In this document: positions 7,017 to 15,410 of the stretch, one piece after another
Position numbering within the stretch: the stretch's first letter is position 1
Layout of the letters: every line of letters starts with the position of its first letter
NCBI RefSeq assembly: GCF_900115045.1
Contig: NZ_FOVC01000001.1
Coordinates: forward strand, 310,001 to 374,000
Source: Izhakiella capsodis
GTDB lineage: Bacteria; Pseudomonadota; Gammaproteobacteria; Enterobacterales; Enterobacteriaceae
Reading direction: 5' to 3'
Length of the DNA stretch: 64,000 nt
Translations under genes and position numbers: made by a program
The notes under the pieces: generated by a model
Databases searched by the model: none
What the model saw: only the letters and a program-made list of their open reading frames with translations
Told to the model about the DNA's origin: nothing

Positions 7017-7602
7017 GAAGCTCCTCTTGATTAATATGCGGGCGCGTGACGTCCGGATACCAGGATGCCTAAATCAGTCATCTCTGTCATTAGGATTCGA
7101 CGTAAAGTCAGAGCTGACGACGGGATTAACGAAGCGGGAGGGAGAGCGCAAGATTATCCCCGCCGCAAACAAGCGTCAGAGCGTACAGCACCGGAAAATG
7201 GAAGGGAATAATCGATGGCAATTTCTTCGTTACCAATTCAAAAGGGTGAAAGAGATTGCATTAGAGGGTAAACCAGCGGAATTACCTCCATTCGCCTGCG
7301 CGTTATCCAGCATTATCACCAGCCCCTGCCGTCGGAGGGCAAAAAATGTCGAATGATCATTCTTAGCCATTTGCCTTTTCCCCGGCCAACATGAATTTAT
7401 ATTTTTCATCTACTCTGCGCCCTGTTGATTAAAAGAAAAGTCGGAGTTGTGCTATCCCCACGTTTTTAAGGCAACACTTCCCCCGTCATCGCGGGAGAAG
7501 ATATAGTAAAATATGTAAACTGGCGGCGAAACGTGTCGCCTGCACCGTTTATCCCACATTTTGATGAACTTTCTTTACTGGTCCCGCCAGGCAGGAGAAA
7601 TA
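7017..7602. other. Long divergent intergenic region, site of grxB-mdtH in E. coli
   Basis: About 590 bases with no gene I can support. In E. coli grxB and mdtH lie here between yceB and rimJ; I see no reading frame or fragment resembling either. A rightward frame at 7015-7356 has no recognisable product and ends in a low-quality tail. The segment should carry the divergent yceB and rimJ promoters; an AT-rich stretch TATAGTAAAATATGTAAA near 7502-7519 is the best rimJ promoter candidate. Confidence 0.5.
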
Positions 7603-8187
7603 ATGTTTGGCTATCGCCTCGCCGCGCCGAAAGTGCGGCTGACTACCGATCGTCTGGTTGTCCGACTTGTCCATGAGTGCGATGCATGGCGTCTGGCTGA
7701 TTACTATGCTACTAATCGCGATTTTCTCAAGCCGTGGGAGCCGGTGCGCGATGAGAGCCACTGTTATCCTTCTGGCTGGCAGGCACGCCTGGGGTTGATT
7801 ACTGAAATGCATCGTCAGAGTTCGGCATTTTACTTCGCTTTGCTGGATGTCGAAGAGACGGAAATTTGCGGGGTAGCCAATTTCAGTAACGTGCTGCGAG
7901 GTTCGTTCCACGCCTGTTTTCTTGGTTATTCGCTTGGCGAAAAATGGCAGGGGCAGGGTTTAATGTATGAAGCATTGCAGTCGGCAATAGGCTATATACA
8001 GCGCCAGCAGCGTATTCATCGCATCATGGCCAACTATATGCCCCATAATCAGCGTAGTGGTAATCTGCTGGCCCGTCTCGGCTTTGAGAAAGAGGGCTAT
8101 GCCAAAGATTATTTGTTAATCGACGGCCGCTGGCAGGATCACGTACTGACCGCACTGACGATGAAAACCTGGTCAGTGGGGCGGTGA
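7603..8187 (+). CDS. rimJ: Ribosomal protein uS5 N-acetyltransferase RimJ
   Basis: GNAT acetyltransferase that acetylates the N-terminal Ala of ribosomal protein S5 and also aids 30S maturation. The 194-residue product is collinear with E. coli RimJ: N-terminal PKVRLTTDRLVVRLVH, the block FLKPWEPVRDESHCYPSGW, the acetyl-CoA loop QGQGLMYEAL, and MANYMPHNQRSGNLLARLGF. I chose the ATG at 7603 because it gives the family N-terminus MFGYR and has a CAGGAG site; an upstream ATG at 7561 lacks one. In E. coli yceH follows rimJ; here mviM follows after only 29 bases. Confidence 0.95.
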   Translation: MFGYRLAAPKVRLTTDRLVVRLVHECDAWRLADYYATNRDFLKPWEPVRDESHCYPSGWQARLGLITEMHRQSSAFYFALLDVEETEICGVANFSNVLRGSFHACFLGYSLGEKWQGQGLMYEALQSAIGYIQRQQRIHRIMANYMPHNQRSGNLLARLGFEKEGYAKDYLLIDGRWQDHVLTALTMKTWSVGR

Positions 8188-8216
8188 GTTAATTAACCGT
8201 TAACGAAGGAGGACCT

Positions 8217-9146
8217 ATGCGTCAGGTGCGTGTTGGCGTTGCAGGCCTCGGCAGCATCGCCCGTAAAGCCTGGTTACCGGTGCTTGGGCAGGCGACTGGG
8301 TGGCAGCTGGTGGGCGGTTTTTCCCCCAATCAGAGTAAAGCACAGCTGCTGTGTGATAGCTATCGCATGCCGCTTTACTCCTCGCTAGACCTGCTGGCGT
8401 CTGACTGCGACGCGGTGTTTGTCCACACCAGCACCGCAAGTCACGTCGAGGTAGTCGCGCAACTACTTAAAGCCGGCGTTGACGTGCTGGTTGATAAGCC
8501 CCTGGCTGCCAGACTCAGCGATGCTGAAAAACTGGTTGAGCTGGCGAGAAAAAACGGCCGCAAGTTGATGGTCGGCTTTAACCGTCGCTTTGCGCCGCGT
8601 TATCTGCAGTTAAAACAGCAAATGGGCATCAGCTTAGTATCATCGCTGCGTATGGAAAGGCATCGAAGTGATAGCGTAGGTCCCCATGATGCCTGGTTCA
8701 CGCTGCTTGATGATTACCTGCATGTGGTGGATACCGCACTGTGGCTGGCCGCTGGCAAAGCAGATCGGCTGACCGGTACGTTACAAACCACCGACGGTGG
8801 CGAGATGCTTTATGCTGAGCACCACTTTAGCGTTAACGGTCTGCAGGTGGCGACTTACATGCATCGGCGTGCTGGCACCCAGCGTGAGCGTGTGGAGCTG
8901 ATTACCGACGGCGCGATGTTTCAGGTGGACGATATGCGCGACTGGCGCTGCGAACGACAGGGGCAGCTGATTATTGCCCCCTCTCCGGGCTGGCAAACGC
9001 TGGAGTTATTGCGCGGTTTTGCCGGTGCCGCGCAGCATTTTATTCAGTGCGTGGAAAATCAGACAATGCCGCAATGTAGCGGTGAACAGGCCCTGCTGGC
9101 GCAGCGTGTGGTTGAGCGGATCTGGCGGGAGCTATCTCAGGAATAA
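8217..9146 (+). CDS. mviM: Putative NAD(P)-dependent oxidoreductase MviM
   Basis: 309-residue Gfo/Idh/MocA-family dehydrogenase; substrate unknown. The N-terminal Rossmann motif GVAGLGSIARKAWLPVL is followed by the family signature DKPLAARLSDAEKLVELA containing the catalytic-type EKP-equivalent (here DKP) Lys. The C-terminal domain contains HRSDSVGPHDAWFTLLDDYL with the conserved His/Asp. A strong AAGGAGG site precedes the ATG. As in E. coli it lies directly before murJ (mviN), but a terminator between them suggests at least partial uncoupling. Confidence 0.94.
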   Translation: MRQVRVGVAGLGSIARKAWLPVLGQATGWQLVGGFSPNQSKAQLLCDSYRMPLYSSLDLLASDCDAVFVHTSTASHVEVVAQLLKAGVDVLVDKPLAARLSDAEKLVELARKNGRKLMVGFNRRFAPRYLQLKQQMGISLVSSLRMERHRSDSVGPHDAWFTLLDDYLHVVDTALWLAAGKADRLTGTLQTTDGGEMLYAEHHFSVNGLQVATYMHRRAGTQRERVELITDGAMFQVDDMRDWRCERQGQLIIAPSPGWQTLELLRGFAGAAQHFIQCVENQTMPQCSGEQALLAQRVVERIWRELSQE

Positions 9147-9224
9147 TTGCTGGTAACATTCGATCATGGTGATTTTATTTTTCCCCGGTAGACTATGCCC
9201 CCTGCGGCATCATGCCGACCTGAT

Positions 9225-9250
9225 AGCCGCTACGGCGCGGCTTTTTTTTT
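9225..9250 (+). terminator. Rho-independent terminator between mviM and murJ
   Basis: An AGCCGC/GCGGCT stem (9225-9230 with 9237-9242) and 6-base loop are followed by a run of nine T. It lies about 22 bases before murJ, so murJ may depend on read-through or on a promoter inside the preceding 80 bases. Confidence 0.85.
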
Positions 9251-9272
9251 CTAACGGACCTGCAGGAAACAA

Positions 9273-10811
9273 ATGAATCTGTTGAGATCCCTCGCGGCAG
9301 TCAGTTCAATGACGCTGTTTTCGCGCGTGCTAGGCTTCGCCCGCGATGCGATAGTTGCGCGTGTATTCGGGGCGGGAGTGGCCACCGATGCCTTTTTTGT
9401 CGCCTTTAAACTGCCAAACCTGCTGCGGCGTATCTTTGCCGAGGGGGCCTTTTCGCAGGCATTTGTCCCTATCCTGGCAGAGTATAAAAATAAGCAGGGT
9501 GAAGAGGCGACGCGAATATTCGTCACCTACGTTTCCGGCTTGCTGACACTGGTACTGGCGCTGGTTACCGTTGCCGGTATGCTGGCTGCTCCATGGGTTA
9601 TCTGGGTAACGGCCCCGGGTTTTGCCGATACGATAGATAAATTTTCGCTGACAACCTCGCTACTGCGGATCACCTTTCCCTACATTCTTTTGATATCGCT
9701 GGCTTCGTTGGTGGGGGCGATCCTCAATACCTGGAATCGGTTTTCGGTGCCAGCGTTCGCACCTACTTTGCTGAATATCAGCATGATTATTTTCGCCCTT
9801 TTTGTCGCGCCACACTTTCATCCTCCCATCCTGGCTCTGGCCTGGGCAGTCGTGGTTGGGGGGGTATTGCAGCTCTTTTATCAGCTGCCGCACCTGAAAA
9901 AGATAGGCATGCTGGTACTGCCGCGCGTTAACCTGAAAGACAGTGGTGTCTGGCGCGTACTGCGGCAAATGGGACCGGCAATACTTGGCGTTTCCGTTAC
10001 GCAGATATCATTAATTATTAATACTATCTTTGCTTCCTTTTTAGTTTCTGGCTCGGTGTCATGGATGTACTATGCCGACCGCCTGATGGAGTTTCCTTCC
10101 GGCGTACTCGGCGTGGCGCTCGGCACCATTCTTTTACCCTCAATGGCGAAAAGCTTCGCCAGCGGCAATCATGACGAGTACTGCCGCCTGATGGACTGGG
10201 GATTGCGTTTGTGCTTCCTTTTGGCGCTGCCCAGCGCCGTTGGCATCGGCATTCTGGCTAAACCGCTGACGGTGGCCCTGTTCCAGTACGGTAAATTTAC
10301 CGCCTTTGATGCATTGATGACTCAGCGGGCGCTGATAGCCTATTCGGTCGGATTAATGGGGATTATCATCGTGAAAGTGCTGGCTCCGGGTTTTTATTCC
10401 CGCCAGGACATCAAAACGCCGGTAAGGATCGCCATTTTTACCCTGGTGGTAACCCAGCTAATGAACCTGGCCTTTATTGGTCCGCTGAAGCACGCAGGCC
10501 TGGCGCTGTCCATTGGGCTGGCAGCCTGTCTGAATGCCTCTTTGCTGTACTGGCAGTTACGTAAAAGAAAAATATTCCATCCGCAGTCCGGTTGGCGCGG
10601 GTTTTTTTGGCGCGTGATGGTAGGCATTGTTGTGATGGTCGGGGTACTACTGACGGCGCTTCACTTCATGCCTGACTGGGCCAGTGGATCAATGCCCTGG
10701 CGCCTGCTGCGGCTTGCCGGTGTTTGCGTGGCTGGTGGCGGCGCTTATTTTGCAGTGCTGGCACTTCTTGGCTTTCGTCTGCACCATTTCGCCAGACGGA
10801 TGAACATGTGA
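9273..10811 (+). CDS. murJ: Lipid II flippase MurJ (MviN)
   Basis: Essential MOP-superfamily integral membrane protein (512 aa, about 14 helices) that flips the peptidoglycan precursor lipid II across the inner membrane. Recognisable blocks: MTLFSRVLGFARDAIVARVFG at the start with the conserved Arg in helix 1 region, TDAFFVAFKLPNLLRRIFAE, YYADRLMEFPSGVLGVALGT and QYGKFTAFDA. Length matches E. coli (511). It starts with ATG after AGGAAAC and ends convergent with flgN. Confidence 0.97.
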   Translation: MNLLRSLAAVSSMTLFSRVLGFARDAIVARVFGAGVATDAFFVAFKLPNLLRRIFAEGAFSQAFVPILAEYKNKQGEEATRIFVTYVSGLLTLVLALVTVAGMLAAPWVIWVTAPGFADTIDKFSLTTSLLRITFPYILLISLASLVGAILNTWNRFSVPAFAPTLLNISMIIFALFVAPHFHPPILALAWAVVVGGVLQLFYQLPHLKKIGMLVLPRVNLKDSGVWRVLRQMGPAILGVSVTQISLIINTIFASFLVSGSVSWMYYADRLMEFPSGVLGVALGTILLPSMAKSFASGNHDEYCRLMDWGLRLCFLLALPSAVGIGILAKPLTVALFQYGKFTAFDALMTQRALIAYSVGLMGIIIVKVLAPGFYSRQDIKTPVRIAIFTLVVTQLMNLAFIGPLKHAGLALSIGLAACLNASLLYWQLRKRKIFHPQSGWRGFFWRVMVGIVVMVGVLLTALHFMPDWASGSMPWRLLRLAGVCVAGGGAYFAVLALLGFRLHHFARRMNM

Positions 10812-10824
10812 TCTTACAGGTATA

Positions 10825-10857
10825 AACATCCGCTTAGCGATGCTGGCGGGTGTTTTG
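10825..10857 (+). terminator. Probable murJ terminator
   Basis: A 9-bp stem with one G-U pair (AACATCCGC 10825-10833 with GCGGGTGTT 10846-10854) is followed by a short T tract, 14 bases past the murJ stop, in the murJ-flgN convergent gap. Confidence 0.6.
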
Positions 10858-10874
10858 GCTGCCCGGAGGTCACA

Positions 10875-11306
10875 TCAGACCTTACGGCTGATAAACGCCG
10901 AGCTGCTTGCCTGGCCGTTCGGTCCGTAAAAGTGTTGCGATTGCAACGGTCGCAATATGTCGAGCGCCTGCCCGGTGTGCGTCATCTGATAATTCAGCAG
11001 CAAGCCATTATGCTGGTTCTTGTCGCGCAGGTGGCGGGTGTGCTCCTGAATGACCGACCAGCGCTGTGCCAGCTGCGACTGTTCAGAATAGGGCGCATGT
11101 AACCCCAGACGCTCGCTGGCATCGCGGCGCATTTGCTCAATAAAATTCAGAGTATCCAGTAGGGCGCTTTTATCTTCAGTAATACGTTGCAACAGGCTGC
11201 TGTTTACCTGACCGGCAGAGAGCTGTTGTTGCTCTGCGTTAATGATATCGGTGAGGGAGGCGAGGACCTCCTGCATTTTATCCAGTGAAGATAGCAGCAT
11301 GTTCAT
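10875..11306 (-). CDS. flgN: Flagellar export chaperone FlgN
   Basis: Cytoplasmic chaperone that holds the hook-filament junction proteins FlgK and FlgL before type III export. The product is an all-alpha protein of about 143 residues with family features: DIINAEQQQLSAGQVNSSLLQRITEDKSALL early, RWSVIQEHTRHLRDKNQHNGLLL in the middle and a C-terminal FYGPNGQ block that in Salmonella lies in the cargo-binding region. The ATG at 11306 is preferred; a TTG at 11315 overlaps the flgM stop. It is the distal gene of a leftward flgA-flgM-flgN set, and its partners flgK and flgL lie in the same window. Confidence 0.93.
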   Translation of the reverse strand: MNMLLSSLDKMQEVLASLTDIINAEQQQLSAGQVNSSLLQRITEDKSALLDTLNFIEQMRRDASERLGLHAPYSEQSQLAQRWSVIQEHTRHLRDKNQHNGLLLNYQMTHTGQALDILRPLQSQHFYGPNGQASSSAFISRKV

Positions 11307-11311
11307 AGCGA

Positions 11312-11608
11312 TCAATTATCCTGTAACGAAGATTTGGCCTCTTGAATCAGGGCGTCGGCAATTTTGCCGGCGTCCATTTTCAGTTCGCCATTGCGGATAG
11401 CGGTTTTCAATTGCTCGACGCGCGCCTCATTAATGTCTTGCGAGCTGGTTTTCGTCAGCTGCGACTGGGCACCACTAAGAACAACCTGAGTGCCTGAAGC
11501 CGAAGGTTTGTTCTCAACCGGACGTGCTTTGTTCACCGTAACATCATTGTTATCACGCGGTTGAACGGTTGCAGCGGGTTTTAACGGTTGAGTTCTCTCG
11601 ATACTCAT
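11312..11608 (-). CDS. flgM: Anti-sigma-28 factor FlgM
   Basis: 98-residue largely unstructured inhibitor of sigma-28 (FliA); it is secreted when the hook-basal body is complete, releasing late gene expression. The start MSIERTQPLKP and the C-terminal helices that bind sigma-28 (INEARVEQLKTAIRNGELKMD, KIADALIQEA) are clear. A CAGGAG site lies 8 bases before the ATG. It has a sigma-28-type promoter about 190 bases upstream and should also be read through from flgA, as in Salmonella. Confidence 0.96.
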   Translation of the reverse strand: MSIERTQPLKPAATVQPRDNNDVTVNKARPVENKPSASGTQVVLSGAQSQLTKTSSQDINEARVEQLKTAIRNGELKMDAGKIADALIQEAKSSLQDN

Positions 11609-11796
11609 AATTTGGCTCCTGTTGATTCAGACCCCGTCCCGTTTATCATTCACTGAGCCGGATTTAAGTAGATGACTCGCTATCCTGCAGCTTAGCATTT
11701 AACCGCGAAAATAGAGCAAGTTGCGTATTTTCCATGCCCTGAATATACAAGGAGCAGACGATCTGAGAACGAATTCTATTTTGAACGTTGTCGATT

Positions 11797-11823
11797 CTAT
11801 CGGCAGAACTGAGCCTTTCTTTA
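11797..11823 (-). promoter_or_regulatory. Sigma-28 (FliA) promoter of flgM
   Basis: On the minus strand TAAAGAAA (11823-11816), an 11-base spacer and GCCGATAG (11804-11797) match the sigma-28 consensus TAAAGTTT-N11-GCCGATAA with four mismatches in total. Transcription would start near 11790, giving a leader of about 180 bases before flgM. The element lies immediately beyond the flgA stop codon. Confidence 0.85.
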
Positions 11824-11828
11824 ATGCT

Positions 11829-12488
11829 TTATAGCGATATGAGAATTTTCCCATCCGCATTCACTTTGCCGCTGACAATTTGCCCTGAAGGCATTCTGAC
11901 CCGAACCGGCTGTGCTAACGTGGCATTGTTCATTGCCCGGCCTTCACTGGAAACGGCAAAGCCATTGCCGGATGCCGTCACCCTTACCGTCTGGCCCGCT
12001 TTCACACGCCAGGGTTGCCGCACCATCATCCGGTTAACCGGTTGTCCGGGCATAATATCACGCAGAGCGACAGCGTCGACAATATCATCGGGTGTCATCG
12101 CGGTACGCGCTGGAAGCGTATCGAGGCGACCTTTGACAATGTTCAAATCGCGGGGGGTTACCGTGGCTCCACGGGAGATTTGTTGGGCAGCAACGACATA
12201 TTCGCCGGTTACCTGTACCTGAACCTGAATATAACGACGTTTCTGGTCGCAGTTTGCGGCAACGCTCATCATTCCCCACAACCGGGCGTTGCCTGGCAAA
12301 GAAAACTGCGGATTATCGCAAGGTGGCCACTGCATTTGCGGTGTTTTCACCACGACCTGAATAAGCTCGCCATTTTGTCCGTTACGGGCTTTAAAGAATT
12401 GCGTTAGCTGAGCAGTTAATGGCGATGCCCAAGCCTGTACGCTTAGCACGCTCAGCGCGATAATTCCCAGCGCTTTCAGTTTTATCAT
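11829..12488 (-). CDS. flgA: Flagellar P-ring assembly chaperone FlgA
   Basis: Periplasmic chaperone needed for FlgI polymerisation into the P ring around the rod. The 219-residue product has a Sec signal peptide (hydrophobic LKALGIIALSVLSV ending AWA-SP), then an SAF-type domain: GATVTPRDLNIVKGRLDTLP, DIMPGQPVNRMMVRQPW and a C-terminal GSGKV-like ending (MPSGQIVSGKVNADG). Length equals E. coli FlgA. It is divergent from flgB and shares the FlhDC control region with it. Its chaperone client FlgI is at 17.8 kb. Confidence 0.95.
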   Translation of the reverse strand: MIKLKALGIIALSVLSVQAWASPLTAQLTQFFKARNGQNGELIQVVVKTPQMQWPPCDNPQFSLPGNARLWGMMSVAANCDQKRRYIQVQVQVTGEYVVAAQQISRGATVTPRDLNIVKGRLDTLPARTAMTPDDIVDAVALRDIMPGQPVNRMMVRQPWRVKAGQTVRVTASGNGFAVSSEGRAMNNATLAQPVRVRMPSGQIVSGKVNADGKILISL

Positions 12489-12542
12489 CGTGAGCTTCCC
12501 TCATTCAATCTGAAGCGATTCTAACCGTCCGCTGTACAAGCC

Positions 12543-12588
12543 AAAGGGCAAATTAGCCGCGCTTTTTAGCGCTATTCTGACGATCGTT
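12543..12588. promoter_or_regulatory. FlhD4C2 binding site for divergent flgA and flgB
   Basis: Two inverted half-sites, AAAGGGCAAATTAGCCG (12543-12559) and the complement-oriented CGCTATTCTGACGATCGTT (12570-12588), separated by 10 bases. They fit the FlhDC consensus (AAYGN2-3AAATARCG with an inverted partner 10-12 bases on). A TATGCT element at 12604-12609 could be the flgB -10. The position between flgA and flgB is the known class II control point in E. coli. Confidence 0.82.
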
Positions 12589-12643
12589 CTTTGAGCACGC
12601 GATTATGCTGTCAGCTCGGAAAACTCTTAACACTGGAGTGAGC

Positions 12644-13057
12644 ATGCTCGACAAACTGGATGCAGCCTTGCGGTTTCAGACTGAAGCGCTCAATTTGCGT
12701 GCGCAGCGTCAGGAAATCCTGGCTTCCAATATTGCTAACGCTGATACCCCCGGATATCAGGCTCGTGATATTGACTTCGCCAGCCAATTAAAAAATGTCA
12801 TCGATAACGGGCGGGTGCAGGGTTCAGGCATGTCGCTGGCTATCACCTCCCCGCGTCATATTCCGGCGGAAAGCTTACAGCCCGCTTCAATGGATTTGCT
12901 GTATCGCGTACCAGACCAGCCGTCGATGGATGGCAACACCGTTGATATGGATCGCGAACGCACGCAGTTTGCGGACAACAGTCTGAAATACCAGACCGAT
13001 CTCACCGTTCTTGGCAGCCAGCTTAAAGGCATGATGTCCGTGCTGCAGGGGCAATAA
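12644..13057 (+). CDS. flgB: Flagellar proximal rod protein FlgB
   Basis: 137-residue proximal rod subunit exported by the flagellar type III system without a signal peptide. It has the flagellar rod/hook N-terminal signature ASNIANADTPGYQARDIDF and the C-terminal helix (FADNSLKYQTDLTVLGSQLKG). The ATG at 12644 gives the family start MLDKLDAALRFQ with GGAGTGAG upstream. First gene of the rightward flgBCDEFGHIJ operon; flgC follows after 3 bases. Confidence 0.97.
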   Translation: MLDKLDAALRFQTEALNLRAQRQEILASNIANADTPGYQARDIDFASQLKNVIDNGRVQGSGMSLAITSPRHIPAESLQPASMDLLYRVPDQPSMDGNTVDMDRERTQFADNSLKYQTDLTVLGSQLKGMMSVLQGQ

Positions 13058-13060
13058 TCG

Positions 13061-13465
13061 ATGGCACTGTTAACTATTTTTGATATTGCCGGTTCGGCAA
13101 TGGCGGCGCAGTCTCAGCGCCTGAACGTCAGTGCCAGTAACCTGGCAAATGCTGACAGCGTGACCGGACCGGATGGTCAGCCTTACACCGCAAAACAGGT
13201 TGTTTTTCAGGTTGATGCCGCAGCGGGATTACCAACTGGCGGGGTGAAAGTGGCACAGGTCATTGATGATCCAACACCGCCCAGGCTGGTCTATGACCCT
13301 GGCAATCCGATGGCTGATGGCAAAGGTTACGTCAAGATGCCGAACGTTGATGTGGTGGCGGAAACCGTTAACACCCTGTCAGCCTCGCGTAGCTATCAGG
13401 CGAACGTTGAAGTGCTTAATACCGTTAAGCAGTTAATGATGAAAACTCTGACCCTGGGCCAATAA
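13061..13465 (+). CDS. flgC: Flagellar proximal rod protein FlgC
   Basis: 134-residue rod protein, same length as E. coli. It starts MALLTIFDIAGSAMAAQSQR, followed by the rod-family motif SASNLANADS and ends with the helical block NTLSASRSYQANVEVLNTVKQLMMKTL, which packs in the rod core. Tight spacing to flgB and flgD indicates co-translation within the operon. Confidence 0.97.
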   Translation: MALLTIFDIAGSAMAAQSQRLNVSASNLANADSVTGPDGQPYTAKQVVFQVDAAAGLPTGGVKVAQVIDDPTPPRLVYDPGNPMADGKGYVKMPNVDVVAETVNTLSASRSYQANVEVLNTVKQLMMKTLTLGQ

Positions 13466-13475
13466 GGAGAACAGC

Positions 13476-14150
13476 ATGGGTATTGCCGTTAGCGTTAATG
13501 ATTCCTCCACGATTGCCGGTAATACGCCGGTTTCCAGTGCCGCGAGCGGCAACAGCGCTGCTGACTTGCAGAGCCAGTTTCTGACCTTGCTGGTCACGCA
13601 GTTAAAAAATCAGGACCCGACGAATCCGATGGATAACAGCCAGATGACGTCACAGCTGGCGCAGATTAATACCCTGAGCGGTATCGAGAAGCTCAATACC
13701 ACGCTGGGGTCGATTTCCGGCCAGCTGAACACATCCCAATCGCTACAGGCTTCGACGCTGATCAATCACGGAGTGATGGTCAACGGGGCCAGTATTTTGG
13801 TTGGCAAGGGCACCACCACGCCATTTGGTGTTGAACTGGCGCAAGCGTCTACCAGTGCCAGCGCTACCATTACCAACGCCAATGGCGATGTTGTCCGCAG
13901 TATTGATCTCGGGCCGCTGTCCAGCGGTGTTCATACCTTCTCGTGGGATGGTACCGATAGCAGCGGTGCCACTGTGGTGGATGGAAAATACACTGTGTCT
14001 ATTGCCGCCAGTAACAGTACCGGGCAGCTGAGCGCACAACCGCTAAATTACGCCTATGTCAACGGGGTAACCAATGGCAACAGCGGCGCAATTTTGGACC
14101 TTGGTACCTACGGGACAACGACGCTGGATAAAGTGCGTCAAATCCTCTAA
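13476..14150 (+). CDS. flgD: Flagellar hook cap / assembly scaffold FlgD
   Basis: 224-residue hook-capping protein that sits at the tip of the growing hook and promotes FlgE polymerisation; it is absent from the finished flagellum. The N-terminal section contains the conserved FLTLLVTQLKNQDPTNPMDN, and the C-terminal half is a FlgD Ig-like/tudor region (VHTFSWDGTDSSGATVVDGKY as separated pieces around 150-175). A Ser/Ala/Asn-rich linker precedes residue 30, as is usual for this secreted subunit. AAGGAG precedes the ATG. Confidence 0.96.
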   Translation: MGIAVSVNDSSTIAGNTPVSSAASGNSAADLQSQFLTLLVTQLKNQDPTNPMDNSQMTSQLAQINTLSGIEKLNTTLGSISGQLNTSQSLQASTLINHGVMVNGASILVGKGTTTPFGVELAQASTSASATITNANGDVVRSIDLGPLSSGVHTFSWDGTDSSGATVVDGKYTVSIAASNSTGQLSAQPLNYAYVNGVTNGNSGAILDLGTYGTTTLDKVRQIL

Positions 14151-14175
14151 CCCTTTATTATCTCAGGAGTGACAC

Positions 14176-15390
14176 ATGTCATTTTCACAAGCAGTCAGCG
14201 GGCTGAGCGCGGCATCCAGTAATCTTGACGTTATTGGTAATAACATCGCCAACTCGGCAACCGTCGGCTTTAAATCCAGCACCATCTCTTTTGCAGATAT
14301 GTTTGCCGGATCGCAGGTTGGGCTTGGCACCAAAGTGGCGGCGGTGACGCAGAACTTTAATGACGGCACCACAACGACGACCAGCCGTGGGCTGGATGTT
14401 GCTATCAGCCAGGCGGGTTTTTTCCGTATGCAGGATACTTCAGGCAACATTTATTACAGCCGCAATGGTCAGTTCACACTTAATTCCGATCGTACCATCG
14501 TGAATGCGGACGGGATGGCGCTGACTGGCTATCCGGCTACCGGTACGCCACCCACCATACAGACCGGTGCTAATCCCGTTACACTGAGCATTCCTGACGT
14601 CGCAATGTCTGCTCTTGCCACCACCAGCGGGGCGCTTACCGCCAGCCTGAACTCATCGGAGAGTGCGCCAGCTACCGTATGGGACGGCAGCAATATCTCT
14701 TCGTCGATGTACAACGCCAAGTCTTCGATGACGGCGTACGACTCGCTCGGCAATGCGCATACCGTCGACCTGTACTTCGTCAAGTCGGATACCACAGCGA
14801 ATACGTGGGATGTCTACCCGGTTGACGCCACCACCGGTACACAGAGCACCAAAACCACACTGAATTTCAACACCAGCGGTCAGCTCACTTCCAGTGCTAA
14901 CGTTGGTGTTGATCTCGGTGTCCTGAATGGTTCCGCTGCAGGCCAGTCTTTTACGCTCAACATGACCGGCTCTACCCAACAGAATAATGGAAGCACCAGT
15001 ACATTCGGTAACCCGACTCAGGATGGTTATAAGCCCGGTAACCTGACCAGCTATCAGATCAACAATGATGGCACGGTAGTGGGTAATTACTCGAACGAGA
15101 AGTCACAGGTGTTGGGTCAGATCGTGCTGGCGAACTTTGCGAATCCGGAAGGACTGAAATCAGAAGGCAATAACGTCTGGTCATCAACGGCCACTTCCGG
15201 TCAGGCGCTGGTAGGTCTGGCCGGAACCGGAAACCTCGGCACCCTTACCGCCGGTGCGCTGGAGTCGTCAAACGTCGATCTCAGCAAAGAGCTGGTCAAC
15301 ATGATTGTGGCCCAGCGTAACTATCAGTCTAACGCTCAGACCATCAAGACTCAGGATCAGGTTCTGAACACATTGGTTAACTTGCGCTAA
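14176..15390 (+). CDS. flgE: Flagellar hook protein FlgE
   Basis: 404-residue hook monomer forming the universal joint. The N-terminal D0 region has SGLSAASSNLDVIGNNIANS and the C-terminal D0 helix has SSNVDLSKELVNMIVAQRNY followed by QTIKTQDQVLNTLVNLR. The centre (D1-D2 domains) is Ser/Thr/Asn/Gly-rich, as in most hook proteins, and more divergent from E. coli. Length is close to E. coli (402). Part of the flgB-J operon. Confidence 0.97.
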   Translation: MSFSQAVSGLSAASSNLDVIGNNIANSATVGFKSSTISFADMFAGSQVGLGTKVAAVTQNFNDGTTTTTSRGLDVAISQAGFFRMQDTSGNIYYSRNGQFTLNSDRTIVNADGMALTGYPATGTPPTIQTGANPVTLSIPDVAMSALATTSGALTASLNSSESAPATVWDGSNISSSMYNAKSSMTAYDSLGNAHTVDLYFVKSDTTANTWDVYPVDATTGTQSTKTTLNFNTSGQLTSSANVGVDLGVLNGSAAGQSFTLNMTGSTQQNNGSTSTFGNPTQDGYKPGNLTSYQINNDGTVVGNYSNEKSQVLGQIVLANFANPEGLKSEGNNVWSSTATSGQALVGLAGTGNLGTLTAGALESSNVDLSKELVNMIVAQRNYQSNAQTIKTQDQVLNTLVNLR

Positions 15391-15410
15391 GGACTTAATG
15401 GGGTGCTTCG

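Noticed and set aside
7015..7356. 113-codon rightward frame in the yceB-rimJ gap
   Set aside because: It overlaps the yceB start on the opposite strand, lacks a ribosome site, and its composition looks random.
11640..11675. Second sigma-28-like element just before flgM (TTAAATCC with GATAA)
   Set aside because: The spacing between the two parts is about three bases short of the required distance.
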